DNA from: Campylobacter concisus
GTDB taxonomy: Bacteria; Campylobacterota; Campylobacteria; Campylobacterales; Campylobacteraceae
Assembly (NCBI RefSeq): GCF_003048615.2
Contig: NZ_CP049263.1
Location: 310,001 to 374,000, forward strand
Direction of reading: 5' to 3'
Length of the DNA stretch: 64,000 nt
A program made the translations under genes and the position numbers. Below, one piece after another: positions 17,085 to 26,174 of the stretch (position 1 is its first letter; every line of letters begins with the position of its first letter). Below the pieces are notes generated by a model, which was given only the letters and a program-made list of their open reading frames with translations, had not been told where the DNA came from and did not search any database.

Positions 17085-19052
17085 ATGACTACGGTTTATA
17101 TGCTATTTCTTGTAAGTGCCGTCGTTAGTATCTTGCTCTACTGCGCTCCAAAAGCCGCTGTTAAAGTTGGTTTTGGACTAAGTGCTATAAGCTGCTTTTA
17201 TGCGATGTGTCACTTCGTTGCAAATATGGGAGTAAGTGATAGCTTTGCTCTTATGGATGGCTTTTTGTATTCGCCAAAATTTGCGCTAAATCCACTTGGA
17301 AATTTCTTCAGCTTTGTTGTTGTTTTCATCGGATTTGCAAGTAGTGTTTATGGTATGAGCTATGCAGAAGAGTACATAAAAAAAGCAAATGTTGGTGTGT
17401 TTGCATGTTTGTTTAACACATTCATCCTTTCAATGCTTCTAGTAATCAGTGCTGATAATGTATTTTGCTTTGTTGTTTTATGGGAGCTTATGACTCTTGT
17501 GTCATCATTTCTTATCATCGTCAATGACGGTAAAAATACACTTAAAGCGGTTATGGTATATCTTGGTATTGCACAAATCGGTGCATTTTGTATAACCTGT
17601 GGCTTGCTTATCACAGCTTACTACGCAGGAAGCTTTGAATTTAGCGCATTTATGGGTGTTAAGATGCCATTTGGCGCTTCTGCTGCTGTATTTATACTAT
17701 TCTTGGTTGGCTTTGGTAGTAAAGCTGGTATGTGGCCATTCCACGTTTGGCTTCCACAAGCTCACCCAGCAGCACCATCAAACGTTTCAGCCCTTATGTC
17801 AGGCGTTATGATTAAAGTTGCTCTATTTACACTAGTTAAATTTACACTTTACCTACCACTTAGCACATATTTTGGTCTTACAATACTCGCTCTTGGTGCA
17901 GCTAGCTCACTATTTGGTGTTTTATACGCTCTTTGCCAACACGACTTCAAAGCTTTGCTTGCTTACCACTCAGTTGAGAACATAGGCATCATCTTGCTAG
18001 GTCTTGGTACTGGTATCTACGGCGTTGCAGCTGGAAATTTAACACTTGCAGCAGTAGGTTTTCTAGCAGGTTGCTACCACGTAGTCAATCACGCTATATT
18101 TAAAGGTCTGCTTTTCCTTTGTGCTGGTTCAGTTATCCACGCTACTCATACACAAAATATGGACATCCTTGGTGGTCTTGCTAAAAAGATGCCATGGACA
18201 AGCCTTGGTATGTTTATAGGTATCATGGGTATCGCAGCTTTACCTCCAGTAAATGGCTTTGTTTCAGAGTGGTTTACATATCAAGGTATGCTTCAAGGTG
18301 CGATGGGAGAAGGAACATTAGTTAGATATGCATTTACACTTGGCGTCGTAGCTCTTGCGCTAACAGGCGTTTTGGTTGGTATGCACCTTAAACTTTACGC
18401 TGTTATCTTTGCAGGTACTCCAAGAGATCAAAAAATTTGGGAAAATGCTAAAGAGAGTCCGATAGGTATGGTTCTTGGTATGATCATCCTAATGATAGGC
18501 TGTGTTGGCTTTGGTCTTGGCGCAAACTATATAGTTGATTACATCATGCAAGCTGTAAATTCTATCGCTATAAGCGACTATAAAGCTAGCCTTGGTGCTA
18601 TAAATGTAACTTCACCTATGGGTAGCATGATCTCAACTCCACTTATCGCTTTAGTCCTATGTGCAACTATGATTTTGCCATTTATCATCCTTGCTGTTAT
18701 GAAAGCAAACAGAGATAAACCACGCGAAACTGATCCTTGGGCTTGTGGCTTTAAATATAGCTCACGTATGCAAATGACAGGTGGTCCATTCACTGGCGAC
18801 CTTAGAAAGATTATGCAATGGCTATTTAGAGCTGATAAAAAAGTAGTTACTAGAAATTATTTTGACGCGGTTGAGTATCACAACCATCCAAAAGATATTT
18901 GGTGGGGAATGTTTTATGAGCCAGTCATTAAATGGTGTGTGAAATTTGCTGATAAGCTAGGTATCGTTCAAAGTGGTTATACAAATGTATATACACTTTA
19001 TATCTTGCTATATCTTTGTGTCATACTTGCTGTGAGCTACTTTTTAGTTTAG
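17085..19052 (+). CDS. hyfB: Hydrogenase-4 membrane subunit HyfB
   Basis: This is a 655-residue polytopic membrane protein of the NuoL/M/N antiporter-like family, of standard HyfB/HycC length. The family core LVGFGSKAGMWPFHVWLPQA and AHPAAPSNVSALMSGVMIK near residues 205-240 contains the conserved Lys and His residues of proton-path subunits. A soluble loop near residue 550 (ETDPWACGFKYSSRMQMTGG) is typical of HyfB. It should form part of the proton- or ion-pumping arm of the complex. Confidence 0.93.
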   Translation: MTTVYMLFLVSAVVSILLYCAPKAAVKVGFGLSAISCFYAMCHFVANMGVSDSFALMDGFLYSPKFALNPLGNFFSFVVVFIGFASSVYGMSYAEEYIKKANVGVFACLFNTFILSMLLVISADNVFCFVVLWELMTLVSSFLIIVNDGKNTLKAVMVYLGIAQIGAFCITCGLLITAYYAGSFEFSAFMGVKMPFGASAAVFILFLVGFGSKAGMWPFHVWLPQAHPAAPSNVSALMSGVMIKVALFTLVKFTLYLPLSTYFGLTILALGAASSLFGVLYALCQHDFKALLAYHSVENIGIILLGLGTGIYGVAAGNLTLAAVGFLAGCYHVVNHAIFKGLLFLCAGSVIHATHTQNMDILGGLAKKMPWTSLGMFIGIMGIAALPPVNGFVSEWFTYQGMLQGAMGEGTLVRYAFTLGVVALALTGVLVGMHLKLYAVIFAGTPRDQKIWENAKESPIGMVLGMIILMIGCVGFGLGANYIVDYIMQAVNSIAISDYKASLGAINVTSPMGSMISTPLIALVLCATMILPFIILAVMKANRDKPRETDPWACGFKYSSRMQMTGGPFTGDLRKIMQWLFRADKKVVTRNYFDAVEYHNHPKDIWWGMFYEPVIKWCVKFADKLGIVQSGYTNVYTLYILLYLCVILAVSYFLV

Positions 19053-19061
19053 GAGACGAAA

Positions 19062-19982
19062 ATGCAAACTATACTTTTAATGATATTTCAAGTAGTCGTT
19101 ATCGTTTTGGTAGCTCCTTTGTTTGATGGTATGGCAAGAAAACTTAGAGCTAAACTTCAATCAAAACAAGGTAGCGATTTCTTTCAAACATATCGCGACA
19201 TTATAAAGCTTTTTAGAAGAGGAAGAACCGTCCCTGAGTGCTCTCACTGGGTATTTAGATGGGCTCCATTTTTCCTTTTTGCAACTTCAGCTGCAGTGCT
19301 AGCTGCTATACCTATCACTTATAGCAAAGACACTGTATTTGGAGCTTACTCAGATATATTTGTTATCCTCTATCTTGGTGCGCTACTTAGATTTGTATTT
19401 GGTGCAGCTTCAATGGATAGCGGCAACCCATTTGCGGCAACAGGTGGCGGCAGGGAGCAAATGCTTGGTGTTTATGTTGAGCCAGTTATGATTATGTGCT
19501 TAATCGTAGTTATGCTTGCAGCTAAAACATCAAATTTAGTTGAGATCCAAGAGATGGTAAGAACTGGCGTTATCGGATATCAAATTCCAAGTTTTGCCGT
19601 TGCTTCTATCGCATTTTTGTGGTGTATGTATGTTGAGACTGGTAGAAAGCCATTTGACTTAGCTGAAGCAGAACAAGAGCTTCAAGAGGGTGTTCTTGGC
19701 GAGTATGCTGGTAGCGACCTTGGCTTAGTTCAAGCATCACTTATATTAAAACAGTTTGCTATGATCGGACTCTTCCTAAGCATATTTGAGCCATGGAATT
19801 TTAGCAATCCTTTCTTAGCTATTATCGTTTTTGTGATAAAAACTGGAGTATTTTACGTCGCAGCTGTATTTATAGACAACTTTGGACCACGCTTTAAAAT
19901 GACTTCATCTTTACGCAAAAATGCTCTTGGTGCACTTGCTATTTCGTTTGTTGCACTAACACTTTATGTAGTAGGAGCGTGA
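19062..19982 (+). CDS. hyfC: Hydrogenase-4 membrane subunit HyfC (NuoH-like)
   Basis: This 306-residue subunit has about eight helices and the NuoH/HycD signature. FFQTYRDIIKLFRRGRTVPE near residue 40 is the cytosolic loop that docks the hydrophilic arm, and ETGRKPFDLAEAEQELQEG near residue 190 is the second conserved loop. It connects the hydrogenase module to the membrane arm. The ribosome site is AGGAG; the gene is 1 bp from hyfE. Confidence 0.93.
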   Translation: MQTILLMIFQVVVIVLVAPLFDGMARKLRAKLQSKQGSDFFQTYRDIIKLFRRGRTVPECSHWVFRWAPFFLFATSAAVLAAIPITYSKDTVFGAYSDIFVILYLGALLRFVFGAASMDSGNPFAATGGGREQMLGVYVEPVMIMCLIVVMLAAKTSNLVEIQEMVRTGVIGYQIPSFAVASIAFLWCMYVETGRKPFDLAEAEQELQEGVLGEYAGSDLGLVQASLILKQFAMIGLFLSIFEPWNFSNPFLAIIVFVIKTGVFYVAAVFIDNFGPRFKMTSSLRKNALGALAISFVALTLYVVGA

Positions 19983-19983
19983 G

Positions 19984-20628
19984 ATGCAAACACTAGATAT
20001 ATTAGCCATTTGCATGATCGTAACTTCGCTTGCGGTTTTTGGTCTTAGAAGCTTGAAACTCTCAATCATCGCTTATGCGATAGAGACACTACTTTTAGTT
20101 AGTATATTTTTCTTGCTATCTGAGAAATTTAACGCTGAGCAGCTAAAAACTTGGGCGATCGTTGCGTTTTTTACCAAAGTTCTTTTCGTGCCAGGAATTT
20201 TGTTCTGGCTTATCAAAAAACTTGGCGTAGTTAGCGAAGATGAGCCAGTTGGTGGATTTTTTGTAAGTCCTGTTATTGCTATGGGATTTTCTCTAGCTCT
20301 TTCAATGAGTATCCACCCTATATTTTTAAAATTCTCTCTTATCAAAGAAGAGATCATGCTAATCGCTGCTGGAACAGTCTTTATGATGGGAATTTTTGGC
20401 TTCATGCTAAGAAACTCATTTATAAAACAAATTCTAGCTTACTGCTTGTTTGAAAACGGTATCCACCTAAGCCTTGCTCTAATGGCTTACAACTCACATG
20501 AGCTAGTTGAGCTTGGAATTTTAACAGATGCGATATTTGCTGTTATTATCATGAGCGTTCTAGCGATTAGATTTTATAAAGCTTATGATAGCTTAGATAC
20601 TTCTAAAGCTTCAAATTTAAGGGGTTAG
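19984..20628 (+). CDS. hyfE: Hydrogenase-4 membrane subunit HyfE (NuoK-like)
   Basis: This 214-residue subunit has about seven predicted helices. The second half (ILAYCLFENGIHLSLALMAY) resembles NuoK, with a Glu in a membrane helix. The position between hyfC and hyfF matches E. coli, except that hyfD, a second large antiporter-like subunit, is missing here between hyfC and hyfE. Two base pairs separate it from hyfF. Confidence 0.9.
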   Translation: MQTLDILAICMIVTSLAVFGLRSLKLSIIAYAIETLLLVSIFFLLSEKFNAEQLKTWAIVAFFTKVLFVPGILFWLIKKLGVVSEDEPVGGFFVSPVIAMGFSLALSMSIHPIFLKFSLIKEEIMLIAAGTVFMMGIFGFMLRNSFIKQILAYCLFENGIHLSLALMAYNSHELVELGILTDAIFAVIIMSVLAIRFYKAYDSLDTSKASNLRG

Positions 20629-20630
20629 AG

Positions 20631-22112
20631 ATGGATAGTTTAGCTTTAATACTTATCTTACCGCTCCTTGGTGCTTTGATCTTGTTTTTAAGTCCTAAAA
20701 ACTATGCAGTACTTAGCGGACTTCATGTCTTGTTTTCTGCTGCGACATCAGTGGCTTTACTTAACAATGTTCTTAAAGTTTTAAGTGGCGGAACTTTTTA
20801 TAGTTTTGATAAATTTTTATTCTTAGATAGCTTAGGCTGTGTTTTCTTGGTGCTTATCGCTGTAACTGGATTTATAGTAAATTTCTACTCTATCCACTAT
20901 ATGAGATGGGAACTTGAAGATGGACATATCCACTTAAGTGATCTTAAAAAATACTACGCACTAAGCCATGTATTTATCTTTACAATGACTTTAAGCGTTA
21001 TCTGCAACAACGTTGCGTTTATGTGGGCAGCTATCGAGGCTACTACACTAGCTTCTGTATTTTTGGTTGCTATACACAAAGATCAAAAATCAACAGAGAG
21101 TGGTTACAAATACATCGTTCTTTGCTCAATCGGTCTAGCATTTGCTCTTTATGCAACCGTTCTTCTATACTCAGCTACATATAGCACATTAGGAGACGGA
21201 GAGGCTTCTATGCAGTTTTCAAGCATAATGGCTAACGCTAAAAATTTAAATCCAGATGCAGCAAAACTTATCTTTGTGTTTGCGCTAATTGGTTTTGGTA
21301 CAAAAGCTGGTCTAGCTCCAACTCACACTTGGTTGCCAGACGTTCACGCTGAAGGTCCAGCACCTATCTCAGCATTGCTATCAGGCGTACTTTTAAAATG
21401 TGCGATGCTTGCACTTTTAAGATACTACGCTATCACAGCTCAAGCAGTTGGATTTAGCTTTGTTGAAGGCGTAATGATCGTTTCAGGAACTATCACACTT
21501 TTTGTAGCAGGATTTTTCCTAATAAGACAACACAACGTAAAAAGAATGTTTGCATACCACTCAATCGTTCACATGGGTGTTATCGCATTTGCACTTGGTG
21601 TTGGCGGTAAATTTGGTCTATTTGCAGCGATATTCCACTGCTTAGCTCACAGCTTCACAAAAGCTTTGGCTTTCTGCTCAACAGGTAACATAGCAAGAAT
21701 TTACGGCCACAAAGATATGAGTAAGATGGGCGGCATGGTTAAGATCGCACCTATTACAACTATTATGTTTGGTGCAGCTGTATGCTCACTAGTTGGTGTT
21801 CCAGCATTTGCTATATTTGTTAGCGAATATAACGTCTTCGTTGGAGCTATCACAAGTGGTCAATACATCGCAGTTGCGCTATTTGCTATTGCACTTGCAG
21901 TTATTTTCATAGCTGACTTTGCGCACTTTAACATGGCAAGCTTTGGCGAGCCAAAAGGTGTGGTTGTTCATAATAAAGAGATGAGTTTATTTGAAAATTT
22001 ACCTCTTATAGCACTCTGTGCCCTTATCATAATCTTTGGCGTATGGCACGTAGATAGCTTTTATACGCTAGTAAATAACGGTGTTAATATAATGATGGGA
22101 GCTTTAAAATGA
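20631..22112 (+). CDS. hyfF: Hydrogenase-4 membrane subunit HyfF
   Basis: This is a 493-residue antiporter-like (NuoL/M/N) membrane subunit. The conserved core is FALIGFGTKAGLAPTHTWLP, then DVHAEGPAPISALLSGVLLK near residues 220-265, with the Lys and Glu-His residues of the proton channel. The stop overlaps the hyfG start by 4 bp. With HyfB it gives this complex two antiporter-like subunits, one fewer than E. coli hydrogenase 4. Confidence 0.92.
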   Translation: MDSLALILILPLLGALILFLSPKNYAVLSGLHVLFSAATSVALLNNVLKVLSGGTFYSFDKFLFLDSLGCVFLVLIAVTGFIVNFYSIHYMRWELEDGHIHLSDLKKYYALSHVFIFTMTLSVICNNVAFMWAAIEATTLASVFLVAIHKDQKSTESGYKYIVLCSIGLAFALYATVLLYSATYSTLGDGEASMQFSSIMANAKNLNPDAAKLIFVFALIGFGTKAGLAPTHTWLPDVHAEGPAPISALLSGVLLKCAMLALLRYYAITAQAVGFSFVEGVMIVSGTITLFVAGFFLIRQHNVKRMFAYHSIVHMGVIAFALGVGGKFGLFAAIFHCLAHSFTKALAFCSTGNIARIYGHKDMSKMGGMVKIAPITTIMFGAAVCSLVGVPAFAIFVSEYNVFVGAITSGQYIAVALFAIALAVIFIADFAHFNMASFGEPKGVVVHNKEMSLFENLPLIALCALIIIFGVWHVDSFYTLVNNGVNIMMGALK

Positions 22113-23845
22113 GAGGCGATAAATTTGTTGAAATCCTAAAAACTAAAGTAAAAATTTTAGAAGTAACTCGTCAAGCAGACGATCAGATCACAGTTTTGGT
22201 GGATAGAAATGATCTTCCACTAGCTGTTAAAACACTTTATTATGATATCGGTGGCTTTATAAGCACCATGATACCAAACGACGAGCGCCAGATAAATGGC
22301 TGCTATGCGCTTTACTATGCTATCTCAATGGAAGGTAGCAAGATGACTGAGGCGGATGATTTTGCAGCTGAGGATAAGTGCTTTATCACAGTTAAAACCC
22401 TTATCCCAGGAAGCGATCCAACATTTCCATCAGTTACTCCGCTTGTGCCAGCTTGTGTTTGGTATGAAAGAGAAGCTTATGATATGTTTGGTCTAGTAGC
22501 TGAGGGTCTGCCTGATAAAAGACGTCTAGTTTTAAGTGATGACTGGCCAGACGGACTTCACCCACTTAGAAAAGATGCTATGGACTACCGCTACCGCCCT
22601 GATCCAGTAGATCACAGAGATGAGCCTGATGCGGAGTTTTTGTTCCCAACAGGTGATGCAGTAGTTGATGTGCCACTTGGACCACTACACGTTACATCTG
22701 ATGAGCCAGGTCACTTTAGACTTTTCTGTGATGGCGACGAGATCATCGATGCTGATTATCGCTTGTTCTATCAACACCGCGGTATGGAGAAGCTAGCTGA
22801 AAACAGAATGAACTATGATCAAATGGGCTATCTTGCAGAGCGCGTTTGCGGAATTTGTGGTTATGCTCACGCTATAGCTTGTATCGAAGCAGCAGAAAAA
22901 GCTATCAAGCTTGAAATCCCACTAAGAGCTCAAGCTATACGCGTCATCTGTCTTGAGATTGAGCGTCTTCACAGCCACCTTTTAAATATCGGTCTAGCTT
23001 GTGAGGTCACTGGTAACTACAACGCTTTTATGCACATCTTTAGGGTTCGTGAGTACTCTATGGAGCTAGCTCAGCTTGTAACTGGCGGACGTAAAACATA
23101 CGGCAACGTCGTTATGGGCGGCTTAAGACGCGATATGACAAACCATGAGATCAAAAAAGGCTTAGAGATCATCAACAAACTTGATATTCAAATTTCAGAA
23201 ATTTGGGATGCAGTTTTGGAAGATAAACGCCAAATCGGACGCTGGAAAGGTGTAGGTATCTTAGACCGCCAAATCGCACGTGACTTTAGCCCAGTTGGTC
23301 CAAACATGAGAGGCTCTGGCTTTAAACGCGATAACCGCTACGATCACCCATACGACTTCTTCAAACAGATAGAATTTGAAGTAGCAGTTGAGCATGGTTG
23401 CGACGTTTTTGCTCGTGAGATGGTTAGATATAAAGAGCTAAAAAGCTCTATCCACATCATCCGCCAATGCTTTGAGATGATGCCTCAAACTCCGATCATG
23501 ATCGATCCTGTGACTATGATCAAGCCTGAGAATTTCGCACTTGGTCATGATGAAGCACCACGTGGTGAGAACGTTCACTGGATCATGCAAGGTAGCGCTC
23601 AAAAAGTATATCGCTGGAGATGTAGGGCTGCGACATATAACAACTGGCCAAGCCTAAGGTATCAATTTAGAGGAAACAATATAAGTGACGCTGCACTTAT
23701 CGTTTGCTCACTTGACCCTTGCTACTCATGTACCGAGCGTGTTACTTTGGTTGATGTAAGGACTAAAAAAAGTAAAATTTTAACAGAAAAAGACCTTAAA
23801 AAATTCTGTCAAGATGGCGGGGTTAGTAAGAAGGATTTAAGATGA
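22109..23845 (+). CDS. hyfG: Hydrogenase-4 large catalytic [NiFe] subunit HyfG
   Basis: This 578-residue protein joins a NuoC-like domain (1 to about 165) to a NuoD-like [NiFe] domain. Both nickel motifs are intact: RVCGICGYAHA with Cys 247 and 250, and DPCYSCTER with Cys 538 and 541. A 34-residue tail follows the last motif. In E. coli HycE a similar tail is removed after the Arg by the protease HycI once nickel is inserted; a HycI gene ends this operon. The protein is the H2-forming centre, facing the cytoplasm. The intact cysteines indicate a true hydrogenase and not a Complex I subunit. It overlaps both neighbours by 4 bp. Confidence 0.95.
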   Translation: MRGDKFVEILKTKVKILEVTRQADDQITVLVDRNDLPLAVKTLYYDIGGFISTMIPNDERQINGCYALYYAISMEGSKMTEADDFAAEDKCFITVKTLIPGSDPTFPSVTPLVPACVWYEREAYDMFGLVAEGLPDKRRLVLSDDWPDGLHPLRKDAMDYRYRPDPVDHRDEPDAEFLFPTGDAVVDVPLGPLHVTSDEPGHFRLFCDGDEIIDADYRLFYQHRGMEKLAENRMNYDQMGYLAERVCGICGYAHAIACIEAAEKAIKLEIPLRAQAIRVICLEIERLHSHLLNIGLACEVTGNYNAFMHIFRVREYSMELAQLVTGGRKTYGNVVMGGLRRDMTNHEIKKGLEIINKLDIQISEIWDAVLEDKRQIGRWKGVGILDRQIARDFSPVGPNMRGSGFKRDNRYDHPYDFFKQIEFEVAVEHGCDVFAREMVRYKELKSSIHIIRQCFEMMPQTPIMIDPVTMIKPENFALGHDEAPRGENVHWIMQGSAQKVYRWRCRAATYNNWPSLRYQFRGNNISDAALIVCSLDPCYSCTERVTLVDVRTKKSKILTEKDLKKFCQDGGVSKKDLR

Positions 23846-24381
23846 TGAAGTTATTTGACATCACAGAAAAATATGGAAAGGCGACATACGCCTATCCATT
23901 TGAGCCATATATTGTGCCTGAGAATTTCCGCGGTCAGCCAGACTATACATACGATCTTTGTATAGGTTGTGCAGCTTGCGGTATCGCTTGCCCTAGTAAC
24001 GCAATAGAGCTTAAGATGAACGATGAGCAAACAAGGCTTGTTTGGCAGTTTGACTGTGGTCGCTGCATATTCTGCGGTCGCTGCGATGAGGTTTGCCCAA
24101 CTGGAGCTGTTCGCCTAAGTGATAGCTTTGAGCTTGCGGTTAAATTTGACAAGAGCGCTCTTATCCAAAGAGGCGAGCTTGAGATGCAAACTTGCAAATG
24201 CTGCGGCAAACCATTTACGCCAAAAAGGCTTATAAATTTCACCCTTGAAAAGCTTGGCACAGCAAATTTACTCCCAGGCAGACTTGAAGAGGCAAAAGAG
24301 TATCTTTTTATCTGCCCAGAGTGCAAGAAAAATCAATCTGCTGAGAGGCTAACAAAAGGCGTTGAGGAGGCTATAAAATGA
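23842..24381 (+). CDS. hyfH: Hydrogenase-4 iron-sulfur subunit HyfH (NuoI-like)
   Basis: This 179-residue protein has two adjacent [4Fe-4S] motifs (CIGCAACGIACPS near residue 40 and CGRCIFCGRCDEVCPTG near residue 70), like NuoI/HycF. The C-terminal half has extra pairs CKCCGK and CPECKK that look like a zinc ribbon, also seen in HycF. It wires electrons between HyfA and the small subunit. The start overlaps hyfG by ATGA; a second ATG follows at once, and the spacing to AAGGA favours the first. Confidence 0.92.
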   Translation: MMKLFDITEKYGKATYAYPFEPYIVPENFRGQPDYTYDLCIGCAACGIACPSNAIELKMNDEQTRLVWQFDCGRCIFCGRCDEVCPTGAVRLSDSFELAVKFDKSALIQRGELEMQTCKCCGKPFTPKRLINFTLEKLGTANLLPGRLEEAKEYLFICPECKKNQSAERLTKGVEEAIK

Positions 24382-25202
24382 GTCTATATCAAGTCCCAGA
24401 GGACATAAAAACAGCAAATGACCTAACTGCAAAGCTAGAGCATTTAAAAAATATCAAAAGAAGCTTTAGCGTTTATAGGATCGACTGCGGAAGCTGCAAC
24501 GGTTGTGAGATCGAAATTTTCGCGGCTATCACACCGATGTGGGACCCAGAGCGCTTTGGCTTTAAGCTTGTAGCAAACCCAAGACACGCTGATATCTTGC
24601 TTTGCTCAGGACCAGTCACAAGACAGATGTATTACCCACTTCTTCGTGCTTATGAAGCAGCTCCAGATCCTAAGATCGTAGTTGCTTTTGGTGCTTGCGG
24701 AAGTACTGGTGGAATTTTCCACGACGCTTACAGCGTTTGGGGCGGTATAGATAAGATCATACCAGTTGATGTCTATATCCCAGGCTGCCCTCCACACCCA
24801 GCGAGTGTTATTTATGGTCTAGGTATGGCTCTTGGCATCATTGATCAAAAGCTACACAAAAAAAGCTATGAAAACGACAGCACTACGCCTCCTCCAGTTA
24901 AAAAGTCAGTAATGGGCGATATCTTGTTTGAACGTGACTTGCATGCTGAAAGTAAAAGGCTGATGAGTTATATCTTTGGTAGAACACTATTTGAAAAATA
25001 TATGGACGCTATCAAAGCCTCAAGCGATATCCACAACCCAGAGCTTGCACGTGAAGCGGTTATAGCAGCTATCAAAAAAGAAGATGATCCTAGATATGCT
25101 GAGTGTATGGCACTTTTACACAACGATGTCTATCTAAAATATGCAAAAGCTGGTAAAAATTTTGCGATTGATGTTGATAGTGAGGTTTGGAGTAAAAGAT
25201 GA
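24378..25202 (+). CDS. hyfI: Hydrogenase-4 small subunit HyfI (NuoB-like)
   Basis: This 274-residue protein holds the proximal [4Fe-4S] cluster: CGSCNGCEIEIFA at residues 37-49, GACGSTGG near 113, and IPGCPPHPASVI near 135, as in NuoB, HycG and HyfI. It carries electrons to the nickel site of HyfG. A C-terminal extension of about 100 residues beyond the NuoB core is also present in HyfI proteins. It overlaps hyfH and the next gene by 4 bp. Confidence 0.94.
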   Translation: MSLYQVPEDIKTANDLTAKLEHLKNIKRSFSVYRIDCGSCNGCEIEIFAAITPMWDPERFGFKLVANPRHADILLCSGPVTRQMYYPLLRAYEAAPDPKIVVAFGACGSTGGIFHDAYSVWGGIDKIIPVDVYIPGCPPHPASVIYGLGMALGIIDQKLHKKSYENDSTTPPPVKKSVMGDILFERDLHAESKRLMSYIFGRTLFEKYMDAIKASSDIHNPELAREAVIAAIKKEDDPRYAECMALLHNDVYLKYAKAGKNFAIDVDSEVWSKR

Positions 25203-25543
25203 TACAAGTTTATAAGCTTACAAAAAGGCATATGGACGACAACGAGAAGCTTCCACGCGAGCTAAAGGAGATAAAAATTTTCTCCACTTGCGTGGGACAC
25301 GGCGTTGGTACGATTGATTTTAGCGAGAAGATCTTAGAGCTAAGTGATGAGGAATTTGACGAGATGATCAAAAACTCAGGCGAATATGTGAAATTTAAGA
25401 TCGGAAATTTAAGCAAGTATTTTGAAGTTGAAATTTTTGCTGAGCATATCTCTAGACTCTTGCCGCAGCTTTGTGAGTGTAAGCTTAAAGAAATTTTGGC
25501 AAATTTAAAAGAGGGATATATCGTGCTTAAGAAGGACTTTTGA
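25199..25543 (+). CDS. hycH: HycH-like hydrogenase maturation protein
   Basis: This is a 114-residue cytoplasmic protein. The N-terminal part (VYKLTKRHMDDNEKLPRELK, then STCVGHGVGTIDFSEKIL) aligns by eye with HycH/HyfJ, an accessory protein thought to help mature the large subunit of formate hydrogenlyase. No cofactor motif is visible. It overlaps hyfI by ATGA and precedes the processing protease, the same context as E. coli hycH-hycI. The family call rests on weak similarity plus position. Confidence 0.65.
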   Translation: MIQVYKLTKRHMDDNEKLPRELKEIKIFSTCVGHGVGTIDFSEKILELSDEEFDEMIKNSGEYVKFKIGNLSKYFEVEIFAEHISRLLPQLCECKLKEILANLKEGYIVLKKDF

Positions 25544-25989
25544 TGAAAAAGGCCATCCTTTGCATCGGTAATCCTATGCGTGGTGATGATGATGTTGGCA
25601 ATGAAGTCGGCCGCATCGTAGAAACTGAGCTAAAAGAGTGGAAGGTCTTTTTTGGGCAAGATGTGCCTGAGAATGAATTTTCAGCTATTAGAGAATTTGC
25701 GCCTGACATTTTGATAGTAGTCGATGCGATGAGCGGCTTTGATGAGGATAAGATAGAGTTTTTTGATCTAAGTGACGATAGAGACTACATCTACTCAACC
25801 CACAACCTACCAACGCCGGTACTTTTAAGCTATTTGCGTAAAATTTGTCCAAAGACGCTTTTTCTTGGCATTAGTGTCTTGCTTGAAAATGTCCTTGATT
25901 TTGAGGAGGGGCTAAGCGAGCAGGCTAAAAAAAGTGCCAGAAAAGCTTTTTTAAGAATTGTAGAGATTGATAAAAATTTAGTTGGTTAA
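25543..25989 (+). CDS. hycI: Hydrogenase large-subunit processing endopeptidase HycI
   Basis: This 148-residue nickel-dependent protease matches E. coli HycI in several blocks: LCIGNPMRGDDDVG (metal-binding Asp), PENEFSAIREFAPDILIVVDA, and STHNLPTPVLLSYL (metal-binding His). It should remove the 34-residue tail of HyfG. ATG 25543 lies six bases after AAGGA and overlaps the hycH stop as TGATG; the TTG one codon earlier sits too close. It is the last gene of the hyf operon. Confidence 0.92.
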   Translation: MKKAILCIGNPMRGDDDVGNEVGRIVETELKEWKVFFGQDVPENEFSAIREFAPDILIVVDAMSGFDEDKIEFFDLSDDRDYIYSTHNLPTPVLLSYLRKICPKTLFLGISVLLENVLDFEEGLSEQAKKSARKAFLRIVEIDKNLVG

Positions 25990-26009
25990 ATTTAGCAAGA
26001 GCTAAATTT
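25988..26009 (+). terminator. Weak hairpin after hycI
   Basis: 9-bp inverted repeat (AAATTTAGC / GCTAAATTT) with a 4-nt loop but no T run. It may slow or partly end hyf transcription before focA. Confidence 0.35.
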
Positions 26010-26134
26010 AATCTGGGGTTTGCTAAAGATAAATTTGATCATTTTGGATTTGAAATTTAGTGTAAAACTAATTTTTAAACATTAAATTTTGACGCTAAAA
26101 TGTCTATCTTTGGCACTACTTCTTTGCTTTATAT

Positions 26135-26148
26135 TTGTTATAGATCAA
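26135..26148 (+). promoter_or_regulatory. FNR-like palindrome upstream of focA
   Basis: TTGTT-ATAG-ATCAA matches the FNR consensus TTGAT-N4-ATCAA in nine of ten arm positions and shares the ATAG spacer with the hyf palindrome. A possible -10 (TATATT, 26130-26135) abuts it, so binding here would more likely repress than activate. Confidence 0.35.
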
Positions 26149-26174
26149 AGAAGGTCAAATAAAAAGGAGACGTG

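Noticed and set aside
17599-17811. 70-codon plus-strand frame inside hyfB
   Set aside because: Out-of-frame shadow of hyfB with Leu-rich composition from the membrane helices.
26111-26127. Sigma-54-like TGGCAC...TTGC before focA
   Set aside because: The gap between GG and GC is 12 instead of 10 bases, so it does not fit the consensus spacing.
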